Assembly: GCA_017454745.1 (NCBI GenBank)
Contig: JAFTCL010000052.1
Span: forward strand, 1 to 50,487
Origin: Kiritimatiellia bacterium
GTDB lineage: Bacteria; Verrucomicrobiota; Kiritimatiellia; RFP12; UBA1067
Length of the DNA stretch: 50,487 nucleotides
Reading direction: 5' to 3'
Positions 27,056 to 35,183 of this stretch are shown here, one piece after another. Numbering within the stretch: the first letter of the stretch is position 1; every line of letters begins with the position of its first letter. Made by a program: the position numbers and the translations under genes. The notes below the pieces were generated by a model that worked only from the letters and a program-made list of their open reading frames with translations, was not told where the DNA came from and ran no database searches.

Positions 27056-27793
27056 TTAAACCTTGCCGTAACGCCGGTTACGCGCCATGTATGCCTTTAC
27101 GGCATCCGCAAACGTCGCCTCGTCAAAATCGGGCCACAGCACCGGAGTGACATAAAACTCGCTGTAGGCGCATTGCCATAGCAGGAAATTGCTCACCCGC
27201 AACTCCCCGCTGGTCCGGATAATCAAATCCGGATCCGGCACGTCCGGAGCGTAAAGATTCGCCGCGATGGCCGATTCGTCGATTTTTTGCGGATCAAGTG
27301 CGCCGGACTTAACCTGACCGGCGATCTGCCGCACCGCATGGACCAATTCGCTTCGACCGCTGTAGCTCAACGCCACCAGCAGCTGCCGTTTGAACCCGGC
27401 GGTGGCAGCCTCCATACGCTCGATCGAGCCCAGCAGTTCAGTCGGCAAATCCTCGCGCCGCCCGATTAACCGCAATCTAATCTGCTGCGCCAGCAACTCT
27501 TTTTCGTTATCCGCGATAAAGTTGCCCAGCAATTGCATCAGACCGGAAACCTCTTCCGGCGGACGGCCCCAGTTTTCAGTGCTGAACGCATACAGAGTGA
27601 GGTAATCCACCCCCGCGTCCCGACAGTACCCGAGCAGACGGCGTACCGTTTCCGATCCGGCTTTGTGTCCGGACAACCTCGGCAAGCCGCGCATTTTGGC
27701 CCAACGCCCGTTTCCGTCCATAATCACGGCGATGTGGCGCGGAACCCGACCGGTGGCGGCTAGTTCTGCAAGCTCGGGATATTCTACTGGCAT
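27056..27793 (-). CDS. uppS: Undecaprenyl diphosphate synthase (cis-isoprenyl transferase)
   Basis: Builds the C55 lipid carrier for peptidoglycan and O-antigen from farnesyl and isopentenyl diphosphates. The 245 residues include HIAVIMDGNGRWAK with catalytic Asp26, SGHKAGSE, TLYAFSTENWGRP and DLIIRTSGE, ending with WPDFDEATFADAVKAY. All family motifs are intact at normal length. GGGAGTG lies upstream of the ATG. It is the second gene of the purA operon, 18 bases after purA. Confidence 0.97.
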   Translation of the reverse strand: MPVEYPELAELAATGRVPRHIAVIMDGNGRWAKMRGLPRLSGHKAGSETVRRLLGYCRDAGVDYLTLYAFSTENWGRPPEEVSGLMQLLGNFIADNEKELLAQQIRLRLIGRREDLPTELLGSIERMEAATAGFKRQLLVALSYSGRSELVHAVRQIAGQVKSGALDPQKIDESAIAANLYAPDVPDPDLIIRTSGELRVSNFLLWQCAYSEFYVTPVLWPDFDEATFADAVKAYMARNRRYGKV

Positions 27794-27811
27794 ACTGTAA
27801 GCACTCCCGGA

Positions 27812-29161
27812 TTAAAGGCCAATCCTCAAGGTTGACTCGCGGGCGGGACCGATGGACAGGATTCCCAATTTCCCGCCGGAAAGTTCAATCAGCCGGTCAA
27901 CATAAGCCCGCGCTTTCGGCGGCAAATCCTCAAACCGGGTGATGTTGGAAGTCTCGCACATCCAACCGTCCATCTCCTCATAGACCGGCTTGACACGCGC
28001 GAGTTCGTCAGCCGAGGACGGCATATAGTCGATGCGGCGGCCGTCCAATTCATAAGCCACGCAGATTTTAATCTTGGGGAAAACGTCCATGACGTCAAGT
28101 TTCGTCAACGCCCAGTAGTCGATACCGTTAACCTGCTGCGCGTAACGCGCCACCACGGCGTCGTACCAACCGGTACGGCGGGGACGTTTGGTTACCGCCC
28201 CGAACTCGTTACCGCGTTCGGCCATGGTTTTGCCGTCCGCGTCCTGCAAATCCACCGCGTTGTACAGTTCGGTGGGTAACGGCCCCTCGCCTACGCGGGT
28301 GGTATAAGCTTTGACCACGCCGACTACGCAATCAATGTCACGCGGCGACAGTCCGGTACCGATGCAAGCGCCGCCAGAGGTGGGATTAGACGAGGTGACA
28401 AAAGGATACGTACCGAAATCGATGTCGAGCATGGTACCCTGCGCGCCTTCCATCAGAATTGATTTCCCCTCCGCTTTGGCGCGGTGAAGCAAAGGCACGG
28501 TGTCGATAACGTACGGGGAGAGTTTTTCTTTAACCACCGCGTAGATTCCGACAATTTCATCGGCGTCCAACTGATAATCCCGGATGACGCAACCGGGAAC
28601 CTCGATATCCGAGCCTTCGTCCCGGCGCTCCTGCTTCAACATCCGCAGTTTGGCGTTGGCTTCCTCCACCTGCTCGCGAACCAGGTCCAAGAAGCGGTCG
28701 GAGAGCATATCGCCGCAACGCAACCCGGTGCGGCTAACCTTAGCGGCGTACGCAGGACCGATGCCGCGCCCGGTAGTGCCGATCTTTTTTCCGGACGGCC
28801 TTGCCGCCTCTTCCGCTTTGTCAAGTGCGCGATGGTAAAGCATCACCATCTGGGTGCGGGTTGAAATAAAGAGCCGATCTTTCGGCTCCACTCCGGAAGC
28901 ACGCATCGCCTCGATCTCTTCAATCAAGTCCAGCGGATTCATCACCACGCCGTTGCCGATGACGCACGTCTTTCCCTCATGCAAGATACCGCTGGGAATC
29001 AAACGCAGCACCCGTTTCTTGCCCTCGGCGATCACCGTGTGTCCGGCGTTGCTGCCGCCCTGGTAACGGACTACGAGATCCGCCTGGGCCGTCAACACGT
29101 CAATTACTTTGCCCTTACCCTCGTCACCCCACTGGGCACCCACCAAAACCGTATTTGGCAT
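27812..29161 (-). CDS. purA: Adenylosuccinate synthase
   Basis: Joins IMP and aspartate with GTP on the way to AMP. The 449 residues show GAQWGDEGKGKVID (Asp13, Lys16), YQGGSNAGHTVI, GTTGRGIGPAYAAK, LMEGAQGTMLDIDFGTYP and TKRPRRTGWYDAV, the canonical PurA set. GGAGTT precedes the ATG. It is the first gene of a six-gene minus-strand operon (purA-uppS-cdsA-acyltransferase-dapL-HAD) driven by the promoter at 29213-29241. Confidence 0.98.
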   Translation of the reverse strand: MPNTVLVGAQWGDEGKGKVIDVLTAQADLVVRYQGGSNAGHTVIAEGKKRVLRLIPSGILHEGKTCVIGNGVVMNPLDLIEEIEAMRASGVEPKDRLFISTRTQMVMLYHRALDKAEEAARPSGKKIGTTGRGIGPAYAAKVSRTGLRCGDMLSDRFLDLVREQVEEANAKLRMLKQERRDEGSDIEVPGCVIRDYQLDADEIVGIYAVVKEKLSPYVIDTVPLLHRAKAEGKSILMEGAQGTMLDIDFGTYPFVTSSNPTSGGACIGTGLSPRDIDCVVGVVKAYTTRVGEGPLPTELYNAVDLQDADGKTMAERGNEFGAVTKRPRRTGWYDAVVARYAQQVNGIDYWALTKLDVMDVFPKIKICVAYELDGRRIDYMPSSADELARVKPVYEEMDGWMCETSNITRFEDLPPKARAYVDRLIELSGGKLGILSIGPARESTLRIGL

Positions 29162-29212
29162 ACCAACTCCAACAACTGGTTAAAAGCCTAAAAATCCAAA
29201 AAACGAGTGAAT

Positions 29213-29241
29213 ATTTTACAAAAAAATAACGGGACGGGCAA
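29213..29241 (-). promoter_or_regulatory. Predicted promoter of the purA-dapL operon
   Basis: On the minus strand TTGCCC (29236-29241), a 17-base spacer and TAAAAT (29213-29218), about 50 bases before the purA ATG. No other promoter of similar quality is seen inside the operon, whose gaps are 20 bases or less. Confidence 0.65.
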
Positions 29242-29282
29242 GCAGAAAGGGATACCATAAAAAAGTTGCTACGCCCCATATA

Positions 29283-29319
29283 AATTGTGGCGCGACGGGA
29301 TTGCCGTCGCGCCACAATT
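29283..29319 (-). terminator. Perfect 16-bp hairpin downstream of the giant gene at 29327
   Basis: AATTGTGGCGCGACGG (29283-29298) and CCGTCGCGCCACAATT (29304-29319) are exact inverse complements around the five-base loop GATTG. It begins about eight bases after the minus-strand stop. A T-run comes only about 15 bases later on that strand, so it is a strong hairpin but an imperfect intrinsic terminator. It separates the giant gene from the purA promoter. Confidence 0.75.
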
Positions 29320-29326
29320 GCCGCCG

Positions 29327-32300
29327 CTAGCGGAACAGAATCAGCGTTCCGCCGGAAGAGACGAACAACCCTTCATCAGTACGGAGGATCGATGCCGACC
29401 CGACCGACTTGCGCAGTAAGTACTTGGCCGGTTGTTCACCGTCTGCGCCCCAGGCGACCAGCTGGTCGCCCATATTAACCTCGCGGTCGCCGATATCGAT
29501 ATAAATCTCGCCGGCACCGTAAGCCAATGCAAGCGAAATATCATCGCCGCCGAACACGCCGTCCAATCCGGAAAGATCGAGCGTTGTCCCGTTGGAAAGC
29601 AGCAATTGGTCATTGTTGGCGGAAAGCGCCTCCGTCGCTTTAATGGTGCCGCCGCGGACATCGACAATCCCCAAATAAGATCCGCCCAAGCCATTAAGCA
29701 CCAAGGTTCCGTTACCGGTCTTGACCAAATTGCCTTCGGTCGGGGCGGCCACGGTCAAAGTGCCGTCGTTAACCTCAAGCACTTCAACATCCAACCGGTT
29801 GGGGCACCCTTCAACGGCGTTAACGAACGAATCGCCCACCGAATAGAGAGTGCCGCCGGCGAGGAAAACGCCGCGATTATGCCAATTGGCGGTAGTCCCC
29901 GCGAAAAGCAGCGTGGAGTTGTTCAACTCGATTCCCTCGACACGAAGGTCATACTCCTCGTTGGTGCCGTTGAATTGGACGGTGCCGCCGTTCTCAACCA
30001 CGAAGACCGGGGCTTTACCGGGATCACGGCTGAAGATGTTGTTTCCGTTAACCTCGATGTATCCGCCGTCCGCCTTAATCACGGAACCGTCCGGGAAGGT
30101 CTTGGTGATCCAATTTTCCGGACTGATCAACAGATAGCCGTCCTCGTTGACCAACAGCGGATTGTCGCGCGTTGCGGTCATGTTCGGGAGACCTGCGCTG
30201 GTGGTCGGAATCTCCACCCGGCCTTCGTCAATCACCAAACCGCCGACGAAACTGTCAGAACCGGCGTGCAGCTTCAAAGTGCCGGCACCGGTCTTGTGCA
30301 GAACCACCCCCGACGGCGCGGTAAGCGCAGGGGCATAAATGTTAACCGTGCCGCCCTCGGCGACATCAACAACCGGCTGGAGATTGGCGCGGAAGGTGAG
30401 ATTGGACACATTCAGCGTCCCGGCCGTGCCAAGCAAGGCGAGGTCATTGTCTGAACCAATCTGGAAGATGGCGCTGCCAACCGTACCGCGAACATCCCTG
30501 AGCGCCGTCCCGCCGCCGGCGGCAGAGATCGTGCAACCTGACGTCACGTTCAAAGTGTTGTTGACCAGCAACGCCGCTCTGCCGGTCTTGGTGACGGTCG
30601 GAACGGTCAGATTCGCGCCAGTCAGCAGATAGGATGTAGTGTCGGAAGTGAACCCGAACCCGGTCACAGTGAAAGCGTCGACCACGTCGATGGCCTCATT
30701 ATCCTTGCCGTTCAATCCGGGGAAGTTCACTGCATCGCCAATAAGGAATGCCGCGTCGGCACCGGGGGCGGAATTTTCCCAAACCGTGTCGGCATCCCAC
30801 TGGCTTTGATCGTCACCCTTCCAATTCAAGGCGTAGTTGCCGCGGATAATGCTCAAACACCAGCAGCTGGTCTCGTCGTTGAAGAACAGCTCAAACGTGC
30901 GGCCCAACGTGTTCGCCGGCGCGATTAAAGTCACCGAGGCGTCTCCGCTGGAAATACCGGTGAGCTGGTTGGTTTGATTCGGAGTGTACAGGTCAATCGG
31001 CCAGTTGGAATAATCGAATGTCAGCGACGCGCCGGACTCGATGGTGAGCGGTCCGCCGGAGACGGTTGCCGCACCATACTCGATTACGACATCGGCATCG
31101 ATAAATGTCGCGCCGTCGTTAACCGCGGTGCCTCCGCCCGCCGCCAACGTGATTTTCCCGTCCCCGTAGAACGAGAACGATTCGAAATGCTGGATGCCTT
31201 CAAAATCCGTGGCAAGCGAAGCGTCGTTATCCGAGTTGTTGTAGAAACGCAGCACCGCCAATTCGTCCGGGGCGGCAACCGCCACCGAACCGGATTCGGT
31301 AATTTTCGTCCATGCTCCATCGCTACTCCACGCCTCGGCAGTCGCCGAACCGGTAAGCGAGCGGGAGAACAGGCCGTTCGGGGAGACATAGGGGAATTCG
31401 GCCGCCAAAGCGTCCAACGCCGAAGCGCTGAGGGCGGTGTCATAAAGCCGGAGCATGCCTATGTAGGAAGTGCGCAACGCCGGCTCGTCGTTGAAGGTGT
31501 TGTCACTGCCAAAATAACGCCAACCCCAACGTTTGATTCCGGTATTGCCTTCGCTGCCGTGGACCGACCCCATTTGGAAGCCGTTTCCGAAAGAAATGGA
31601 AGATTCGGAAGTATAGGTGGTCCACAGTATGCCGTCCAGGTAGATATCGATGTGTTTGTCGCGCTTGGAAAAGACATACAGGTGTTGCGCGGTGCTGGCA
31701 TTCGGCACCGTCATCGAGGCGAGTACCGTATAATGGGAATTTCCGGTGGTGCGTACCAAAAGCACTTCATTTTCCGCAGTGCCGGCGATCAGGCCGATCA
31801 AGCCGCCGCCGTTAGTACCGAAGGTCATCACCGAAACTTCAGGATATTGCGGGATAGTGGCATAGATCGCGGCCGACCACTGATTAGGATATGAAATATC
31901 CATCCAGGCTTCAGACGCGGTGTAAATTGAATAAAGGTCTTTGAAGTTGTTCTCCGTGACCCCCAAACCGATACCGTAAGTCGCATCAAAAGTCATGGTC
32001 TTATTGTTGTAACCGATACTGGTAACGGAGTAATTGTCGAACTCAAAGTCCATCCAGCAGGCAACACCGGAAACCTGAGGCACGTCAAGCGGCGTGTATC
32101 GGATACGCTGGACTCCATTCTCGGTGACCACCTCCGCGTCATCGATCAGCGTTGTGCCGTCGGGGCGGTACATAACCACGTTGGGGGTACCGGAGAAGTT
32201 CAAGTTGACATACCCGTCCTCGTCCGCCAACGACTCTTTCAACACCAAAGTGCATTCATCGGAGAAGACGATAGTGCCTTCGGGGCGGCTACTGCTAAGG

Positions 32301-34411
32301 TTGATTGTAACGCCGCCTTCAACCGTAAGGTTACCGGTATAACCGTTCATTGAAGGGAACGCCACCGAACCGTTACCGGCGACGGAAGAGTCGCGGACAA
32401 TCACCTTGCCGCCGCCAAGGATGGAATTGGAAAACGCGATGTTCAGACCGTTAGGGTCAACCAAAGTTCCGGCATCCGCGTTATTGAACGTCACCTGCGA
32501 GGTATAGGTCCAACCGTCGGAACCTTCGTAGGAACAAGCCCGAATGGTACCCACCTCGCAAGTAAGCGGAATCGCCCCGCTGTCTTGATAATCGGCGAAT
32601 TCCAAGGTCCCGCCGTTATAGAGCCGAATGGAACTGTTTCTGTAGCCGCTTCGGGCGTACAACCCGCGCACTTTCACAGTACCGCCGTTGATATTGATCT
32701 GCTGGGTCTTGCTGGCGGAATACACGGTTTGCAGGTAGGCGTGTTCGCCAACCAGTGTACCGGTGATGTTGTATGTGCCGGTTCCGTCCCAATGACCGAA
32801 CAGGATGCCTTTGAAGTTGTTACGCTCGCTATAGACATCGTAATTGGTGTTGGTGGAAACGACATTCACCGTACCGTTAATGTTGAGCGTTACGGAGTTG
32901 GTGTTGCTGGAAGCGTTCAACATCCGCAAGTGGGAGACGGTAACTTCCTGATCCGCGCCAATTATGATGGTACCGGAACTGGCGCCGAGGTAAGTGGGTT
33001 CGGTCTCAACCAAGCTCGGCACGGACAGACACACCCCCTGGTGGTTTTTGTAGTACTGATAATGCACCGGGGTTCCAATATAGGTTACGGAATCAGCCAG
33101 CAACTGCTCCTTCTGTTCCTCGGTGAAAATCGAATTCCAAGCCATCATATTGCAGTAACCCATGTGGTTGGCAGCCTCCGAAATGCTTGCCCCGCCATGT
33201 ATATTACCCAGCTGGAATCCGGACGCCAACTCATTCATAGCGCCGGAATAAGAGACTGTGGCGAGATCGTCAACCTTTAGCGACATCCCGTCCGCAGTGG
33301 AGAAAGTGATGGTGAACAAATGGTATCCCAGCGAAAGGGACGGAACGGTCACCGTGCTGATTTTTGAATAATTGCCGGTATTGCCAGAATCTGCAGAACG
33401 GCAGTACGCCAGCTCGACGTCCTGCGAATTCAAAAGTTTCAGCAATAACAGGCTGTAGTTGCCGCCCGCCTTGCCAGTGCCGAAATCGACCAATACCGCT
33501 TCTTTGCTGGAAACGTCAACATCCGAGATATCCGCCAAAAACGAGAAGGTGAAACTGGTGGGCAAGGTTAAAGAAGAAAGGTAAGGGGTATGCCGGCCCC
33601 TATAGGTTGCCAACGTTTCGCCACCCTTCGGCCCTACTCGATAATATTCGTTGTTGGCCTCACCACTCCAACTGCTGAACCAACCGGACGGAGAAGCGAA
33701 CGGCATACCCGACCAGATCAAATCCGGAGCCGGCAAACCGGGGCCGTCCGGCACCTCGACAATCTGAATGGCCGCCAAAGACGAGCGGAAACTCACACCG
33801 TCCAAACCGGTGCCGCGAGCCGGGCCGGCCACCGTCAGAGTGGAACCGGAAATACCCTTTACCCGCATAACGTTGACACCGTATTCCGCAACCGGGTGAC
33901 GGGAAATACCCCAACTCTGAAGGGTGTTGTATGCGAGCTGCGCCTCGCCGCTGTCGCTGTCATACGTCCAAAGCATTCCGTTCACATAAAACGGGCTGAA
34001 ACGGACGTTGTTATTGTCGGACGCGGTGTAAATCACCACGTCGTAGGACGAATACGGTACGCCGGTCACCGTAATCTGCACGGTGTTGCCGTCATCCAGA
34101 TAGTCCTTGATCAACGCTTCCTGAATACCGTCGGTATAGGAATACATGTTCTTTGAAGACCAAGTGACAGAAAGCCCGTCAATGCTTTCCTGATTTAAGC
34201 TCCTCAAATCGGTAGCACTGCCGTTCTCGCCGGTAAAGTTGTTCCATGCCGAACCCGGCACGCCATCCACCAATCCGGTAACCTCTGTCCCTGTCACGGC
34301 AGTCTGGTTTCTGTCCGTCGCGAAATTCAGACTAATCACATCCGCCGCAGCCGCGGAAACGCCAAAAAACGCCGCCGCCACCGCGGTTAACACATACGTA
34401 AACCCCTTCAT
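29327..34411 (-). CDS. Giant secreted protein with LamG-like domains and beta-strand repeats
   Basis: This is a complete 1694-residue protein with a perfect AAGGAG site and a clear signal peptide (TAVAAAFFGVSAAAA). Residues about 24-220 form a domain starting VISLNFATDRNQ and ending LDGVSFRSS. Residues about 240-440 and 775-1015 are two LamG/concanavalin-like sandwiches, each with a GFQLGNIHGG or GFQMGSVHG strand. Residues about 460-760 and 1080-1670 are repeats such as GAGTLKLHAGSDSF and GNGTLVLNGLGGSYLG, typical of autotransporter-associated beta-helices. No autotransporter barrel, LPXTG or PEP-CTERM tail is visible at the C-terminus (GGTLILFR), so the export and anchoring route is unknown. 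It is probably a surface adhesin or glycan-binding protein. It is a stand-alone gene with its own promoter and terminator hairpin. Confidence 0.9.
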   Translation of the reverse strand: MKGFTYVLTAVAAAFFGVSAAAADVISLNFATDRNQTAVTGTEVTGLVDGVPGSAWNNFTGENGSATDLRSLNQESIDGLSVTWSSKNMYSYTDGIQEALIKDYLDDGNTVQITVTGVPYSSYDVVIYTASDNNNVRFSPFYVNGMLWTYDSDSGEAQLAYNTLQSWGISRHPVAEYGVNVMRVKGISGSTLTVAGPARGTGLDGVSFRSSLAAIQIVEVPDGPGLPAPDLIWSGMPFASPSGWFSSWSGEANNEYYRVGPKGGETLATYRGRHTPYLSSLTLPTSFTFSFLADISDVDVSSKEAVLVDFGTGKAGGNYSLLLLKLLNSQDVELAYCRSADSGNTGNYSKISTVTVPSLSLGYHLFTITFSTADGMSLKVDDLATVSYSGAMNELASGFQLGNIHGGASISEAANHMGYCNMMAWNSIFTEEQKEQLLADSVTYIGTPVHYQYYKNHQGVCLSVPSLVETEPTYLGASSGTIIIGADQEVTVSHLRMLNASSNTNSVTLNINGTVNVVSTNTNYDVYSERNNFKGILFGHWDGTGTYNITGTLVGEHAYLQTVYSASKTQQININGGTVKVRGLYARSGYRNSSIRLYNGGTLEFADYQDSGAIPLTCEVGTIRACSYEGSDGWTYTSQVTFNNADAGTLVDPNGLNIAFSNSILGGGKVIVRDSSVAGNGSVAFPSMNGYTGNLTVEGGVTINLSSSRPEGTIVFSDECTLVLKESLADEDGYVNLNFSGTPNVVMYRPDGTTLIDDAEVVTENGVQRIRYTPLDVPQVSGVACWMDFEFDNYSVTSIGYNNKTMTFDATYGIGLGVTENNFKDLYSIYTASEAWMDISYPNQWSAAIYATIPQYPEVSVMTFGTNGGGLIGLIAGTAENEVLLVRTTGNSHYTVLASMTVPNASTAQHLYVFSKRDKHIDIYLDGILWTTYTSESSISFGNGFQMGSVHGSEGNTGIKRWGWRYFGSDNTFNDEPALRTSYIGMLRLYDTALSASALDALAAEFPYVSPNGLFSRSLTGSATAEAWSSDGAWTKITESGSVAVAAPDELAVLRFYNNSDNDASLATDFEGIQHFESFSFYGDGKITLAAGGGTAVNDGATFIDADVVIEYGAATVSGGPLTIESGASLTFDYSNWPIDLYTPNQTNQLTGISSGDASVTLIAPANTLGRTFELFFNDETSCWCLSIIRGNYALNWKGDDQSQWDADTVWENSAPGADAAFLIGDAVNFPGLNGKDNEAIDVVDAFTVTGFGFTSDTTSYLLTGANLTVPTVTKTGRAALLVNNTLNVTSGCTISAAGGGTALRDVRGTVGSAIFQIGSDNDLALLGTAGTLNVSNLTFRANLQPVVDVAEGGTVNIYAPALTAPSGVVLHKTGAGTLKLHAGSDSFVGGLVIDEGRVEIPTTSAGLPNMTATRDNPLLVNEDGYLLISPENWITKTFPDGSVIKADGGYIEVNGNNIFSRDPGKAPVFVVENGGTVQFNGTNEEYDLRVEGIELNNSTLLFAGTTANWHNRGVFLAGGTLYSVGDSFVNAVEGCPNRLDVEVLEVNDGTLTVAAPTEGNLVKTGNGTLVLNGLGGSYLGIVDVRGGTIKATEALSANNDQLLLSNGTTLDLSGLDGVFGGDDISLALAYGAGEIYIDIGDREVNMGDQLVAWGADGEQPAKYLLRKSVGSASILRTDEGLFVSSGGTLILFR

Positions 34412-34468
34412 GCCAATTTCTCCTTACGTACCACGCCATAAAAACAGAACTAGTTAAAAACGATATAA

Positions 34469-34497
34469 AATTTAACATCATATATGATAAAAGTCAA
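34469..34497 (-). promoter_or_regulatory. Predicted promoter of the 1694-residue giant gene with palindrome in the spacer
   Basis: On the minus strand TTGACT (34492-34497), 17 bases, TAAATT (34469-34474). The spacer holds a perfect 12-base palindrome, ATCATATATGAT (34477-34488), which a dimeric regulator could bind between the -35 and -10 boxes. Confidence 0.6.
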
Positions 34498-34500
34498 GCC

Positions 34501-34520
34501 CCCCAGAAAAGTTTTTGGGG
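34501..34520. other. 20-bp near-perfect inverted repeat between divergent promoters
   Basis: CCCCAGAAAAGTTTTTGGGG pairs end to end with one G-T wobble. It lies between the -35 boxes of the giant gene and of the AAA+ leader, so it could be a shared operator. It lacks a proper loop for an RNA hairpin. Confidence 0.4.
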
Positions 34521-34539
34521 TAGTTTTCACATTTGCCTG

Positions 34540-34568
34540 TTGACATTGCCTGACAAAAGGAGTAATAT
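34540..34568 (+). promoter_or_regulatory. Predicted promoter of the AAA+ operon
   Basis: A consensus TTGACA (34540-34545), 17 bases and TAATAT (34563-34568). The next strongly supported start codon is nearly 390 bases away, except for the small ORF at 34632, so the transcript has a long leader. Confidence 0.6.
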
Positions 34569-34631
34569 CCCGCACCAATTCCTTCTGGGAAAGTTTTTTT
34601 AATCAATAATTCAAACAGTCGGGGTGAATTT

Positions 34632-34769
34632 ATGGCAAAGAAACAACTTTCTGCTTTCGTTTTCGATTTTTCTTTTATGGGCGCATTCAAAAACTGCGTC
34701 ACGGTGGCGGAGCGTCTTGACAACGCTCAAACTGCTAACGGGAAACTTTCCGCCGCTGGGCTGCTTTAA
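34632..34769 (+). CDS. 45-residue ORF in the AAA+ operon leader
   Basis: ATG 34632 is preceded by GGGGTGA at a good distance. The peptide MAKKQLSAFVFDFSFMGAFK continues with a polar half and ends at AAGLL. It resembles nothing I recognise. Its TAA lies in the loop of a hairpin made of GGGCT (34758-34762) and AGCCC (34771-34775), so ribosomes reaching the stop would melt that hairpin. It could be a leader peptide, a small membrane-active protein or a chance ORF. The 186 bases after it hold further small hairpins (GGTC/GACC at 34811-34823, GTGC/GCAC at 34835-34848, CGAC/GTCG at 34863-34875) and no gene. Confidence 0.45.
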   Translation: MAKKQLSAFVFDFSFMGAFKNCVTVAERLDNAQTANGKLSAAGLL

Positions 34770-34955
34770 TAGCCCGTAAAAAACCTTTTCCCCTCTTTTC
34801 AAGGCGATCGGGTCTGCCTGACCGCCAATCCTTTGTGCTGTTTTGCACTCCGGCCAATGCCGCGACGTAATGTCGTCGTGTCCCGCCGCTGCAAACCATA
34901 AGGGGTTTTTGTGTCTTTTGACAACGCTTCCAACGATTTTGTTCGAGGGAAAACC

Positions 34956-35183
34956 ATGGACTCTGATGATTACGACACCGATCTTTTTGACCAACTTGAT
35001 GACGACCTTTATGACATGATTTTGTCACCGGCCAGCGTTATGGCGCGCTCGCGCCGCAGCGACTGGCTCGAATACTTCAAAAGAGCGGAAATCGAGATGG
35101 TGATGCGTATTTACGGCTATTCTCAAGAAAAAGCCAAAGCATTGATCGCCAAACGTTTGGCAAAAAAAGGAGAAAAACCATGA
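34956..35183 (+). CDS. Small protein translationally coupled to the AAA+ ATPase
   Basis: I chose ATG 34956, which has GAGGG six bases upstream; an in-frame GTG at 34911 would add 15 residues. The 75 residues split into an acidic start (DSDDYDTDLFDQLDDD) and a basic helical end (KAKALIAKRLAKKGEKP), with RSDWLEYFKRAEIEMVMRIY between. It has no signal peptide or known motif. Its TGA overlaps the ATG of the ATPase by four bases, so the two products are likely made together. It may be an adaptor, substrate or inhibitor of the ATPase. That role is inferred only from coupling. Confidence 0.72.
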   Translation: MDSDDYDTDLFDQLDDDLYDMILSPASVMARSRRSDWLEYFKRAEIEMVMRIYGYSQEKAKALIAKRLAKKGEKP

